A stretch of 11,241 nucleotides of DNA, from the NCBI GenBank assembly GCA_020354275.1, contig CP070645.1, positions 673,075 through 684,315 of the forward strand, read 5' to 3'. The stretch is from Dehalococcoidales bacterium. Lineage in GTDB: Bacteria > Chloroflexota > Dehalococcoidia > Dehalococcoidales > UBA2162. Positions within the stretch are counted from its first letter, which is position 1, and the number at the start of each line of letters is the position of its first letter. A program made the translations under genes and the position numbers. Shown in pieces: positions 1 through 5,615 of the stretch. The notes under the pieces are model-generated. The model was not told the DNA's origin. It saw only the letters and a list, made by a program, of their open reading frames with translations, and made no database searches.

Positions 1-30
1 ACCGGAGAAAAGCGCATAATATATTTCCAT
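1..30 (-). CDS. 5' end of an unidentified gene (partial)
   Basis: This is the beginning of a leftward gene that runs off the left edge. The visible codons read MEIYYALFSG. The start is supported by a strong Shine-Dalgarno GGAGG (reverse strand, 39-43) placed 8 nt before the ATG at 30-28. A possible promoter lies just upstream (64-93). Ten residues do not identify a family, and I assign no function. The gene lies downstream of tRNA-Arg on the same strand, about 100 bp from its 3' end, so some read-through transcription is possible. Confidence 0.6.
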   Translation of the reverse strand, partial: MEIYYALFSG

Positions 31-52
31 ATTAACGACCTCCAAATCATTT

Positions 53-74
53 AGATTAGCAAAAGATTAGCAAG
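53..74. repeat. Two-copy 11-bp direct repeat
   Basis: The unit AGATTAGCAAA at 53-63 is followed directly by AGATTAGCAAG at 64-74, identical at 10 of 11 positions. It lies between the candidate promoter and the ribosome binding site of the left-edge gene. The period is about one helical turn, which would put two identical protein contacts on the same face of the DNA. It could equally be a simple slippage duplication. Confidence 0.6.
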
Positions 75-93
75 AAGCAGCATAAAAAGACAA
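64..93 (-). promoter_or_regulatory. Possible promoter of the left-edge gene
   Basis: On the reverse strand TTGTCT (93-88) is followed after 18 bp by TAATCT (69-64), which is preceded by TGC and so resembles an extended -10. The same TGCTAATCT block occurs again 11 bp downstream, inside the direct repeat at 53-74, giving a second candidate -10 without a matching -35. The match is moderate. It is supported mainly by its position 34 bp before a gene with a good ribosome binding site. Confidence 0.35.
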
Positions 94-129
94 GGTAGTA
101 AGGGACCTGAAGAAAATTGAAGCTAAGAA

Positions 130-206
130 TGGTACCCCGGGCGCGACTCGAACGCGCGACACGCGGTTTAGGAAACCGCTGCTCTATCCACCTGAGCTAC
201 AGGGGC
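130..206 (-). tRNA. tRNA-Arg (anticodon CCT)
   Basis: Read on the reverse strand, this folds into a full cloverleaf: the acceptor strand GCCCCTG, a D arm closed by GCTC/GAGC, an anticodon stem GCGGT/ACCGC around the loop TTCCTAA, and a T arm GCGCG/CGCGC around TTCGAGT. The anticodon CCT reads the arginine codon AGG. The discriminator is A and the 3' CCA is encoded (132-130). The acceptor stem is slightly irregular: pair 1-72 is G-U and pair 6-67 is a U-C mismatch. All other stems are perfect, so the gene is probably functional. Confidence 0.95.
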
Positions 207-238
207 TGGTTTCCGGCTGCGGTTAGCCTTCTGTTGTT

Positions 239-247
239 ACTATAACA
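239..247 (-). promoter_or_regulatory. Possible extended -10 promoter of tRNA-Arg
   Basis: The reverse strand carries TATAGT at 244-239, preceded by TGT (247-245), an extended -10 arrangement. The predicted start is about 25 nt before the tRNA 5' end. No convincing -35 hexamer is present, which is acceptable for an extended -10 promoter. Support is motif and position only. Confidence 0.35.
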
Positions 248-380
248 CCTATACTGCCATTATTTCCACTGTACTTTTAGACCACAACCTCAATACCAAG
301 ATGCTACTGTAGTATAACCGAAAATTAACCTTGTTAACTCTACTCTTAACTGGCACCTGTTAAACTCTAGACTAATCGGA

Positions 381-445
381 TAAGAATAACGAGTAAGAAA
401 AACATATAAGAAATATAATTAAGAACAACGCATAGGAAGTACATA
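381..445. repeat. Five tandem 13-bp repeats
   Basis: Five head-to-tail units start at 381, 394, 407, 420 and 433, each exactly 13 bp. The consensus is TAAGAAnAACATA. Columns 1, 2, 4, 5, 6 and 9 are identical in all five units, and columns 3 and 10 in four of five. The units directly before (368-380) and after (446-458) show only faint similarity. The array starts 202 bp and ends 138 bp before the first pilin codon. It could be a set of protein-binding sites (iteron-like or activator sites), a curved A-tract region, or a decaying microsatellite. Confidence 0.75.
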
Positions 446-476
446 TTACTACTACCATCACACTGGAAATACCATT

Positions 477-521
477 ATGTTACACATAGGAGTAAAAATT
501 GTTCTCATAAGCAATGGGTGA
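477..521 (+). other. Possible 14-codon upstream open reading frame
   Basis: ATG at 477 opens a short frame reading MLHIGVKIVLISNG and closes with TGA at 519-521, inside the left arm of the inverted repeat at 517-539. Only a weak GGAA (464-467) precedes it. A short frame ending at folded RNA before an operon resembles a translational leader. Frames of this length are also common by chance, so this is a speculative call. Confidence 0.2.
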
Positions 522-539
522 TTCCACATGGTAATCACC
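517..539 (+). promoter_or_regulatory. Inverted repeat in the pilin operon leader
   Basis: GGTGATT (517-523) and AATCACC (533-539) form a perfect 7-bp inverted repeat with a 9-nt centre. The centre itself contains CCA and TGG, so the whole element is nearly palindromic over 23 bp. It could be an operator for a dimeric repressor or an RNA stem-loop in the leader. It ends 43 nt before the first pilin start codon. Confidence 0.5.
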
Positions 540-552
540 AGTCGTTGACTGG
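538..552 (+). promoter_or_regulatory. Second stem-loop in the pilin operon leader
   Basis: CCAGTC and GACTGG form a perfect 6-bp stem closed by the triloop GTT. It shares two bases with the preceding inverted repeat, so the two could form alternative structures. No run of T follows, so it is not a simple Rho-independent terminator. The ribosome binding site of the first pilin gene lies about 15-20 nt downstream. Confidence 0.45.
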
Positions 553-582
553 GTAAGTAGTCTGTAAGGGTGAGGGAAACAG

Positions 583-933
583 ATGAATGGTGAAAAAGGT
601 TCTTCATTAGTTGAAATCCTGGTGGCAGTAGCACTTCTGGGCGTTATTGGTGTGAGTCTACTCGGGGGTGTTAATTGCGCATACAATGCCCTTATTGTCA
701 CCGACGAACAGGATATCGGCAAGAATCTGGCCCAGAGCCAGATGGAGAATGCCATGAAGGCGGACTATGCTATGTCATACCCCGCAGCTCCAATCCCGGA
801 TGTATATCAATACTATACGGCTGAAATAGATACCGATTCCTTCAGGGACAGTAATATTCAGAAGATAACGGTAACAATCATGCACCAGGGTGATGAGGTA
901 TCGAAATTGGAGGGCTACAAGGTACACCGGTAA
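583..933 (+). CDS. PilV/GspI-like minor prepilin
   Basis: The protein has 116 residues with a class III signal: a short charged leader MNGEKG, then S-S-L-V-E and a hydrophobic helix to about residue 30. Prepilin peptidase would cut after Gly6, which leaves the conserved Glu at +5 (Glu11). After the helix, NLAQSQMENAM (48-58) and the terminal segment KITVTIMHQGD (94-104) ending in Arg fit the PilV/GspI type of minor pilin or pseudopilin. Such subunits sit in the membrane before assembly and help to prime or cap a type IV filament. The start ATG follows the purine-rich AGGGTGAGGG at about 566-575. It is first in a three-gene operon and its stop TAA shares a base with the next ATG (TAATG). The family call is firm; which filament it serves is unknown. 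Confidence 0.85.
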   Translation: MNGEKGSSLVEILVAVALLGVIGVSLLGGVNCAYNALIVTDEQDIGKNLAQSQMENAMKADYAMSYPAAPIPDVYQYYTAEIDTDSFRDSNIQKITVTIMHQGDEVSKLEGYKVHR

Positions 934-1730
934 TGTTTAACAAGCTTGGTTTGATACATAAGAATCAATCGGGGGTTACACTGGCCGAACTGCTGGTGGT
1001 CATCGCCATTATCGGAGTTATTGTGGTTACTGTTAATACGGCCATTTCGCAAACGATAGGATTGAGTACCCGGGGGCCGGAATCTATGACCGCTATCAAG
1101 CAGGTGGAGAATGCTTTCTACTGGATTGGCCGTGATATCAAGCAGGCTCAGACAATAGAGCCCGGTGGTGTTGAAGGATTCCCTCTCAGACTGGTCTGGG
1201 TGGAGTGGGATGGCGTAACGCATGAGGTCATCTATACAGTAGCAGACAACGAGCTCAAACGGAGCTGCTCCATCAATGGCACGGCAGCCGGCGATATAGT
1301 AGTAGCCCAGTATATTGACACCGATACGGAAAAGACCAATTGCCGGCTTACTACCGACGGTGTTTTTAAACTGCCCGATAGCAATGATGCTTTTACCATA
1401 GCAGGCGGGGCCATGGCTGATAATGGCCAGATAGTTATTACTGCCGGCAGCGTGTCTGTAGCTACTACCGGGACGGCTACCTATGATGCCGGTGCTTGGA
1501 CGGCGCCAGCTGCCGGTGACAACATTACAGTTGCGGCTACTACCGATGATACTAGGGGCTCCTGGACGGCGGATAATATGACGGCGGTCGTTGCCCTGAG
1601 TGTAGATGATGATTCGGATGCCCTGGTCACCGGTAGCGTACTTGTTGTGACAATAACCGCCTTCGGAGGCGAGGGGTCACAGCTCAGTGAGACCAGGGTA
1701 ACCAAGATCAATCCCCGTTCCCGTTTATAA
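933..1730 (+). CDS. PulJ/GspJ-like prepilin with a Thr/Ala/Asp-rich insertion
   Basis: The protein has 265 residues. A 14-residue leader ends in QSG, followed by V-T-L-A-E and a hydrophobic helix (residues 15-37). Cleavage after Gly14 puts the conserved Glu at +5 (Glu19). The segment QVENAFYWIGRDIKQAQ (57-73) is typical of the PulJ/GspJ or PilW type of minor pseudopilin, in which the helix leads into a beta domain. Cys112 and Cys137 could pair. Residues about 146-234 are rich in Thr, Ala, Gly and Asp and poor in Lys and Arg. They seem to interrupt the usual closing strand, which resumes at LVVTITAFGG (237-246). Family members are normally shorter, so this looks like an inserted surface segment (inference). 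The gene is joined to both neighbours by TAATG overlaps, which indicates translational coupling. Confidence 0.8.
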   Translation: MFNKLGLIHKNQSGVTLAELLVVIAIIGVIVVTVNTAISQTIGLSTRGPESMTAIKQVENAFYWIGRDIKQAQTIEPGGVEGFPLRLVWVEWDGVTHEVIYTVADNELKRSCSINGTAAGDIVVAQYIDTDTEKTNCRLTTDGVFKLPDSNDAFTIAGGAMADNGQIVITAGSVSVATTGTATYDAGAWTAPAAGDNITVAATTDDTRGSWTADNMTAVVALSVDDDSDALVTGSVLVVTITAFGGEGSQLSETRVTKINPRSRL

Positions 1731-4150
1731 TGGGGTGCAAAGGTATGGTTAGTAATATGCTTAAAAATCTATTTGACCGGGGCCATAAAGACGAGAAGGG
1801 GTATGCTCTTGTTTTCGTCCTGATTTTCCTGCTTTTTGGCGGGCTGGTAATTCCCCCTTTGCTTTCCTATATGAACATGGGCCTTAAGACTGGCATTATA
1901 TATAAAGAGGACCAGTATGAGCTCTATGCGGCTGATGCCGGCATCAATGATAGCCTGTGGCATACGCAGTACGGTGACCTGGAATCGGTGCTGGGCGCCT
2001 CCTATGACGAATATGACTACAACTCTGATTGGAGCTACAGTCTCTCCGAAAATATAAATGCGAAGGAAACTACCGTCACCTTTCAGAATTCGTGGATCCC
2101 CAAGAATATAACGGTTCCGCACAAAGTGGTGGCCAGGGACATTATCGAGGCCGGAAAGCTGATAGTAGCCGGTAGTGCTTTTAGTGCTTCCACCTATGAG
2201 ATAAAAATAGTCTTTTACCCCGATGCTGGAGACGACCTGTTAATGAAGACAGTAGGGATATGGCTGCCCCCGGGCTTCAATTATGTCCCCAATTCAAGCA
2301 ACCTTGAATCTGATCCCGCGGATCCATATTATACAACGTCTGTACAAATCACGTCCCATGCCGGTGGTGAGGCCGTAGTCTGGAATTTCTCGTATGTGCC
2401 CTATCTGGATTTTCCCGGTGTTGATTCCGGTGACATGCCCATGACCAGCACCATAACCCTGCAATATAATTCCAGCCAGCCGGGACTGGTGCCGGCTGCC
2501 ATTTCCTGGACAACGACCAGCCAGGTTGATAGTGTCCCTTATGCCTGGGATGCCGATACCAGGGTCTTTAAGATTGTCTCCAGGGCCGGTGATACCGAGG
2601 TTGAAGCCTATACCGTAAAAAGTGAGTTACGTCATCTGGGTTCAGCTATATCTGGAGACTACTTTGCTTTTGGTAATACCTTACTGACCCCTACGGGGAG
2701 TGTTAATTACCGGGACAGGCTTTACGAAGAGAGTATCGCCAGCGTTATCGATGGTGATATCCCGGATACGGCTACGATAAGGGGTGCCTATCTTTACTGG
2801 TCAGGATGGATTGACTGGGTGGGATTCGAACCGGCGGCACTTGCCGATGACTGCTCCGAGATGAGCGGCTGGATTCCCGAAACCGATTGGCAGCTTTCAG
2901 GAGATAGATTCAGGGGGCATCGCCAGAGCGCGGCAACTGACAAGTACCTGACCAAGAGCCCCTGCCTGGACCTGAGCTCATATGCAGGCAGCATAATATA
3001 CGTTTACTGGGATCAGGAAGCCAGCAGCGCGGTAGATGACATGGACTACCTTTATTTCTCTTTCTCTGCTGACGATGGCGATACCTGGGGCGCGGAAATT
3101 GAAGCCTTCCACGGTAATAATCCGGACAGTCCTTTTAGCTATGTTATTCCAGATGAATACCTGACAGAAGAATTCAGTATCAGGTTCCGTCTGGACGGCT
3201 TCGACGAAGCGGATGAGTACTGTTATCTTGACAATATAACAATAACTCCCCCGGTGTCACTGAAATACCCCGACGACCCCACCTATGAGAATCTGAGGGA
3301 GCTGGTTGAGGATATCGCCAGGGTCAACCGGGTTATGCTCAATGATACCGAGGTAGTGGCTGATGAATGGCATATAGTGGAAACGGAAAACCCGCCGGGT
3401 TATGACATGTTTGATGGACAGTGGTCTTATTCCTGCTACTATGATGCTACCGACGAAGTTCTTCAACTTATGGGAGACGGGGACATTGAAGACAACGGTA
3501 TCGGTGAATATACCGTTGGCCATGTGGTAGCAACCAACGAGTATGACCCCGATTATTCCTACGACCTGTACCCTGTAGGAGAGACGGGGTATCCCTTGGG
3601 CACCCCGGCCTACCTGGAAGGGGCTTCTTACCCGTCCCGGCATCAGGCAGCCTACACCGGCTGGTCACTGATACTGGTCTATACCAGTCCCGATACCAAG
3701 GGCCACCAGCTGTTTCTCTATGATGATTTCATTTATGCCTGGCATACCAACCCCGACTTTGACAACAACGGCAGCCCCGGAGGCAGCATCAGCGGTTTCC
3801 TGGTACCAGACAGTGTCACCAGCGAGGGCGAAGCAGCCCGGGTTACCGTTTTTGCCGGTGAAGGAGATGAGGGCATTACCGGTGACTATATCAAGGTCAA
3901 TCTCACCAGCCTATCAAATAGTGCCAGCCCGGTAGGCAACGCGTGGAACTCTGCTTCCCCGGGGCTGACGATACCGGGTGTGGATATTGATACCTTTACT
4001 ATCGAATACCCGGTAATAGCACCGGGCGACACTGATGCTAGTGTTGACCTGCCTACCGACAGCGACGGCTTCTTTATGGTCTATATTATTCTGTCTTTCC
4101 GCAGCGATGCCACTTCCGGGGGTGTTCTCACCTACCTGATCAGGGACTAG
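1730..4150 (+). CDS. PilX-like protein with a large adhesin-like ectodomain
   Basis: The protein has 806 residues. A short basic N-terminus (1-24) is followed by a membrane helix (about 25-47) and by ELYAADAGINDSLW (64-77), the signature seen after the helix in PilX-type minor pilins. The cut site would be Gly24, but the +5 position is Phe29 rather than Glu, as is common in this type. The rest is acidic and rich in Asp, Tyr, Thr and Ser, as expected for a secreted beta-rich surface protein. Residues about 365-507 resemble a MAM/jelly-roll type ligand-binding module (W-rich, ending FRLDGFDEADEYCYLDNITI). Residues 350-362 and 530-675 (RGAYLYWSGW, TGWSLILVYTSP, LFLYDDFIYAW) resemble DUF3344-like surface domains, so the first module may be inserted in the second. 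The start at 1730 was chosen for the TAATG overlap; ATGs at 1745 or 1757 are alternatives. It probably forms the filament tip and binds a surface, by analogy with PilY1/PilX systems. Confidence 0.7.
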   Translation: MGCKGMVSNMLKNLFDRGHKDEKGYALVFVLIFLLFGGLVIPPLLSYMNMGLKTGIIYKEDQYELYAADAGINDSLWHTQYGDLESVLGASYDEYDYNSDWSYSLSENINAKETTVTFQNSWIPKNITVPHKVVARDIIEAGKLIVAGSAFSASTYEIKIVFYPDAGDDLLMKTVGIWLPPGFNYVPNSSNLESDPADPYYTTSVQITSHAGGEAVVWNFSYVPYLDFPGVDSGDMPMTSTITLQYNSSQPGLVPAAISWTTTSQVDSVPYAWDADTRVFKIVSRAGDTEVEAYTVKSELRHLGSAISGDYFAFGNTLLTPTGSVNYRDRLYEESIASVIDGDIPDTATIRGAYLYWSGWIDWVGFEPAALADDCSEMSGWIPETDWQLSGDRFRGHRQSAATDKYLTKSPCLDLSSYAGSIIYVYWDQEASSAVDDMDYLYFSFSADDGDTWGAEIEAFHGNNPDSPFSYVIPDEYLTEEFSIRFRLDGFDEADEYCYLDNITITPPVSLKYPDDPTYENLRELVEDIARVNRVMLNDTEVVADEWHIVETENPPGYDMFDGQWSYSCYYDATDEVLQLMGDGDIEDNGIGEYTVGHVVATNEYDPDYSYDLYPVGETGYPLGTPAYLEGASYPSRHQAAYTGWSLILVYTSPDTKGHQLFLYDDFIYAWHTNPDFDNNGSPGGSISGFLVPDSVTSEGEAARVTVFAGEGDEGITGDYIKVNLTSLSNSASPVGNAWNSASPGLTIPGVDIDTFTIEYPVIAPGDTDASVDLPTDSDGFFMVYIILSFRSDATSGGVLTYLIRD

Positions 4151-4181
4151 CCTAGGTTTCGCTTCCTCTTTCCCTGATTGA

Positions 4182-5183
4182 CTACATATGCTCGTTGTTT
4201 GTGGCGTCGTAGTGGATGGTATTGCCGGTGCCGCCGACACCGCCCCACTTGAGGTCACGCCGCACATGGACACCGAGGCTCCACGTCGTGGAAATTGGTG
4301 TGCCGTCCTTCCGGAAACGGGTATAGCCACCGGCCACATGCACCTTGTTGCGGCACTGGTGCACAATGCGCGCATCATGGCGGTACAGCGTGAAGTCGTA
4401 ACCGCCTACACCGTGGGAACCGACGTTCTTTCTGAAGTCTTCAAAATCGTATGTTCCGGGACGCATCTCCGTGGTCTCACCTACCCGCAGGCGGTTTTCC
4501 ACATCTTCGCGAAATATATAGTCCATGGTAGGCCTGGCCCGGCCGGTATCGCTGTTTATACCGGTGATATTGGGGTACAAACGGACCGATTTACCCAGCA
4601 TACCGCGCCCGCTATCGAGCAGGAAGGCGTCGCTGCGGCTCCAGCCTTCCATCCAGTCGTGGCCTTTCTTGAAGACGTCGTCAATCGCTTCCTGGTACTG
4701 GATGCCGATGAACTCCACGGGGGTAAAGATAGTGGAGCTTATCTGTATCCCCCAGTGGCCGTTGTTGTTGGTTACGATGTAGAGACCGTCGCAGGCCATG
4801 AGCTTGGTGCCGTCCGCCTTGTGGCGGCTGTATGACATGGTAAGTCCCGCCCGTACCGGGTCTGACGTGTGCGACTCAACCCCCATAAAAAGGTCAAACC
4901 CGCCTTCGGGGAACGAGTTGACGTCCATGGAATCCGGGGGGTTTTTGATGAGGTCTTCGGCACTCTCGGTGATGACGACATCGACCTCCTCAACCGAGGC
5001 GTGGGGGAAGTTCATCTGCTCACCCATCGCCTTGAGGTCGCGCCGCTGGAGGGCGGCGAAGTAACGCGTCAGGACGGTGACGCCCATGGCGACCGATTCT
5101 TGATACATAACCGGGTGGCGGTGGTCGAAGACTGCCTTTAGCTTTAGTTTTTCCGCTTCCTGCTTCAGCTCTTCCTTTGACAT
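4182..5183 (-). CDS. Tandem NTF2/SnoaL-like protein of unknown function
   Basis: The protein has 333 residues, no signal peptide and no membrane helix, so it is probably cytoplasmic. It appears to hold two NTF2-like halves. The first (about 31-155) has the helix VTVLTRYFAALQRRDLKAM and closing strands LMACDGLYIV and HWGIQISSTI. The second (about 195-320) has DFRKNVGSHGVGGYDFTLY and closing strands KVHVAGGYTRFRKDGTPIS and WSLGVHVRRDLKWG. Both halves end in the pattern of paired strands with a Gly/Trp turn that is common in SnoaL-like proteins. That fold is used by ketosteroid isomerases, polyketide cyclases, dehydratases and ligand-binding proteins; no catalytic set is certain here. The ATG is preceded by GGAGGC 6 nt upstream (5189-5194) and by a clear promoter. 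By eye the codons are richer in third-position G and C than in the pilin operon. The gene converges with that operon, with 31 bp between stops and no evident terminator. Confidence 0.75.
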   Translation of the reverse strand: MSKEELKQEAEKLKLKAVFDHRHPVMYQESVAMGVTVLTRYFAALQRRDLKAMGEQMNFPHASVEEVDVVITESAEDLIKNPPDSMDVNSFPEGGFDLFMGVESHTSDPVRAGLTMSYSRHKADGTKLMACDGLYIVTNNNGHWGIQISSTIFTPVEFIGIQYQEAIDDVFKKGHDWMEGWSRSDAFLLDSGRGMLGKSVRLYPNITGINSDTGRARPTMDYIFREDVENRLRVGETTEMRPGTYDFEDFRKNVGSHGVGGYDFTLYRHDARIVHQCRNKVHVAGGYTRFRKDGTPISTTWSLGVHVRRDLKWGGVGGTGNTIHYDATNNEHM

Positions 5184-5224
5184 TGTCTGCCTCCTTTATA
5201 TTACTGTTAACTATTAAGGCATAA

Positions 5225-5240
5225 ACCAGACGGGGCTGGT
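5225..5240 (-). other. Small hairpin in the leader of the NTF2-like gene
   Basis: In the predicted leader ACCAG and CTGGT form a 5-bp stem with a 6-nt loop. ATGCCT follows shortly after it and also occurs near the start of the transcript. The structure is small and may have no function. Confidence 0.25.
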
Positions 5241-5262
5241 ATTGGGATTTTTAGGCATTCCA

Positions 5263-5291
5263 AGTGTATGACCGGTGCCTGTCAGTGTCAA
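5263..5291 (-). promoter_or_regulatory. Sigma-70-type promoter of the NTF2-like gene
   Basis: On the reverse strand a perfect TTGACA (5291-5286) is followed by a 17-bp spacer and TACACT (5268-5263), which matches TATAAT at four of six positions. The predicted start gives a leader of about 70-75 nt before the ATG at 5183. Two copies of the palindrome ACCGGT lie at 5271-5276, inside the spacer, and at 5301-5306, upstream of the -35. They are 30 bp apart and may be operator sites. Confidence 0.7.
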
Positions 5292-5395
5292 GGGTGGTTA
5301 ACCGGTACAGGGGAAGTGAAATCACGGGGTATTTTGTGTGGAGAAACAATCAGGCAAGAGACTGCGGCTAAAGACTAATGTGATGGAACCGGACA

Positions 5396-5468
5396 TGGAG
5401 ATAGGGGGATTCGAACCCCCGACCTCTGCAATGCGAGTGCAGTGCTCTCCCAGCTGAGCTATATCCCC
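5396..5468 (-). tRNA. tRNA-Ala (anticodon CGC)
   Basis: The reverse strand folds into a regular cloverleaf: acceptor GGGGATA/TATCTCC, D arm GCTC/GAGC, anticodon stem CTGCA/TGCAG around CTCGCAT, and T arm GGGGG/CCCCC around TTCGAAT. The anticodon CGC reads GCG. The acceptor contains G3-U70, the main identity element for alanyl-tRNA synthetase, which confirms the assignment. The discriminator A is followed by TGT, so CCA is not encoded and must be added after transcription, unlike the tRNA-Arg in this window. Confidence 0.96.
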
Positions 5469-5477
5469 GCCCCCCGA

Positions 5478-5506
5478 ATTATAGCATAACGGCTTTCTTT
5501 TATTAA
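5478..5506 (-). promoter_or_regulatory. Promoter of tRNA-Ala
   Basis: On the reverse strand TTAATA (5506-5501) is followed by a 17-bp spacer and a perfect TATAAT (5483-5478), preceded by TGC, an extended -10. Transcription would start only about 3 nt before the tRNA 5' end, a very short leader but compatible with RNase P. A G-rich stretch (reverse strand CGGGGGGC) lies between the -10 and the tRNA. Confidence 0.65.
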
Positions 5507-5527
5507 GGAGCAATATCACCCGGTTCC

Positions 5528-5556
5528 TTGTCAGTGAGTAATATTATTGTTATACT
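5528..5556 (+). promoter_or_regulatory. Promoter of the gatB-secG transcript
   Basis: TTGTCA (5528-5533), a 17-bp spacer and TATACT (5551-5556) form a good sigma-70-type promoter, with five of six matches in each hexamer. The start would be near 5563, giving a leader of about 50 nt to the chosen gatB ATG. The -35 box lies 21 bp from the -35 of the divergent tRNA-Ala promoter, so the two polymerases bind back to back. Confidence 0.7.
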
Positions 5557-5615
5557 GAATGGTTGTTACGGAATGACTACTACAGCGCTTGAGATGCTTT
5601 AGGATAATCCAGGTT

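Larger units (their letters stand above)
207..582. other. AT-rich intergenic region before the pilin operon
   Basis: About 375 bp lie between tRNA-Arg and the first pilin gene, with no gene of normal length on either strand. The region is clearly richer in A and T than its flanks. It holds, in order, the likely tRNA-Arg promoter, several TTAAC-type words (325, 334, 346, 360), five tandem 13-bp repeats (381-445), a 14-codon open frame (477-521) and two adjoining inverted repeats (517-552). A TATAAT hexamer at 414-419 lies inside the repeat array but has no -35 partner at proper spacing. I could not identify the pilin operon promoter with confidence. Confidence 0.6.

Noticed and set aside
130..206. 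Genomic island inserted at the tRNA-Arg 3' end
   Set aside because: tRNA-Arg(CCT) is a known integration site type, but no duplicate of its 3' end and no integrase are visible in the window.
414..419. TATAAT as the -10 of the pilin operon
   Set aside because: No -35-like hexamer is found at 15-19 bp, and the word arises within the 13-bp repeat array.
381..445. CRISPR array
   Set aside because: Units are only 13 bp, directly adjacent and without spacers, and no cas gene is present.
4188..4835. Long rightward open frame of 215 codons opposite the NTF2-like gene
   Set aside because: It is antisense to a gene with a strong ribosome binding site, a consensus promoter and a coherent fold. It has no ribosome binding site and no recognisable domain, and is explained by GC-rich third positions of the real gene.
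5322..5519. Leftward 65-codon open frame
   Set aside because: It runs straight through tRNA-Ala and its promoter, and the peptide is a translation of the tRNA sequence.
5589..5615. Upstream TTG start for gatB
   Set aside because: The nine extra residues are not part of the usual GatB N-terminus, which begins just before YETIIGLEVH.
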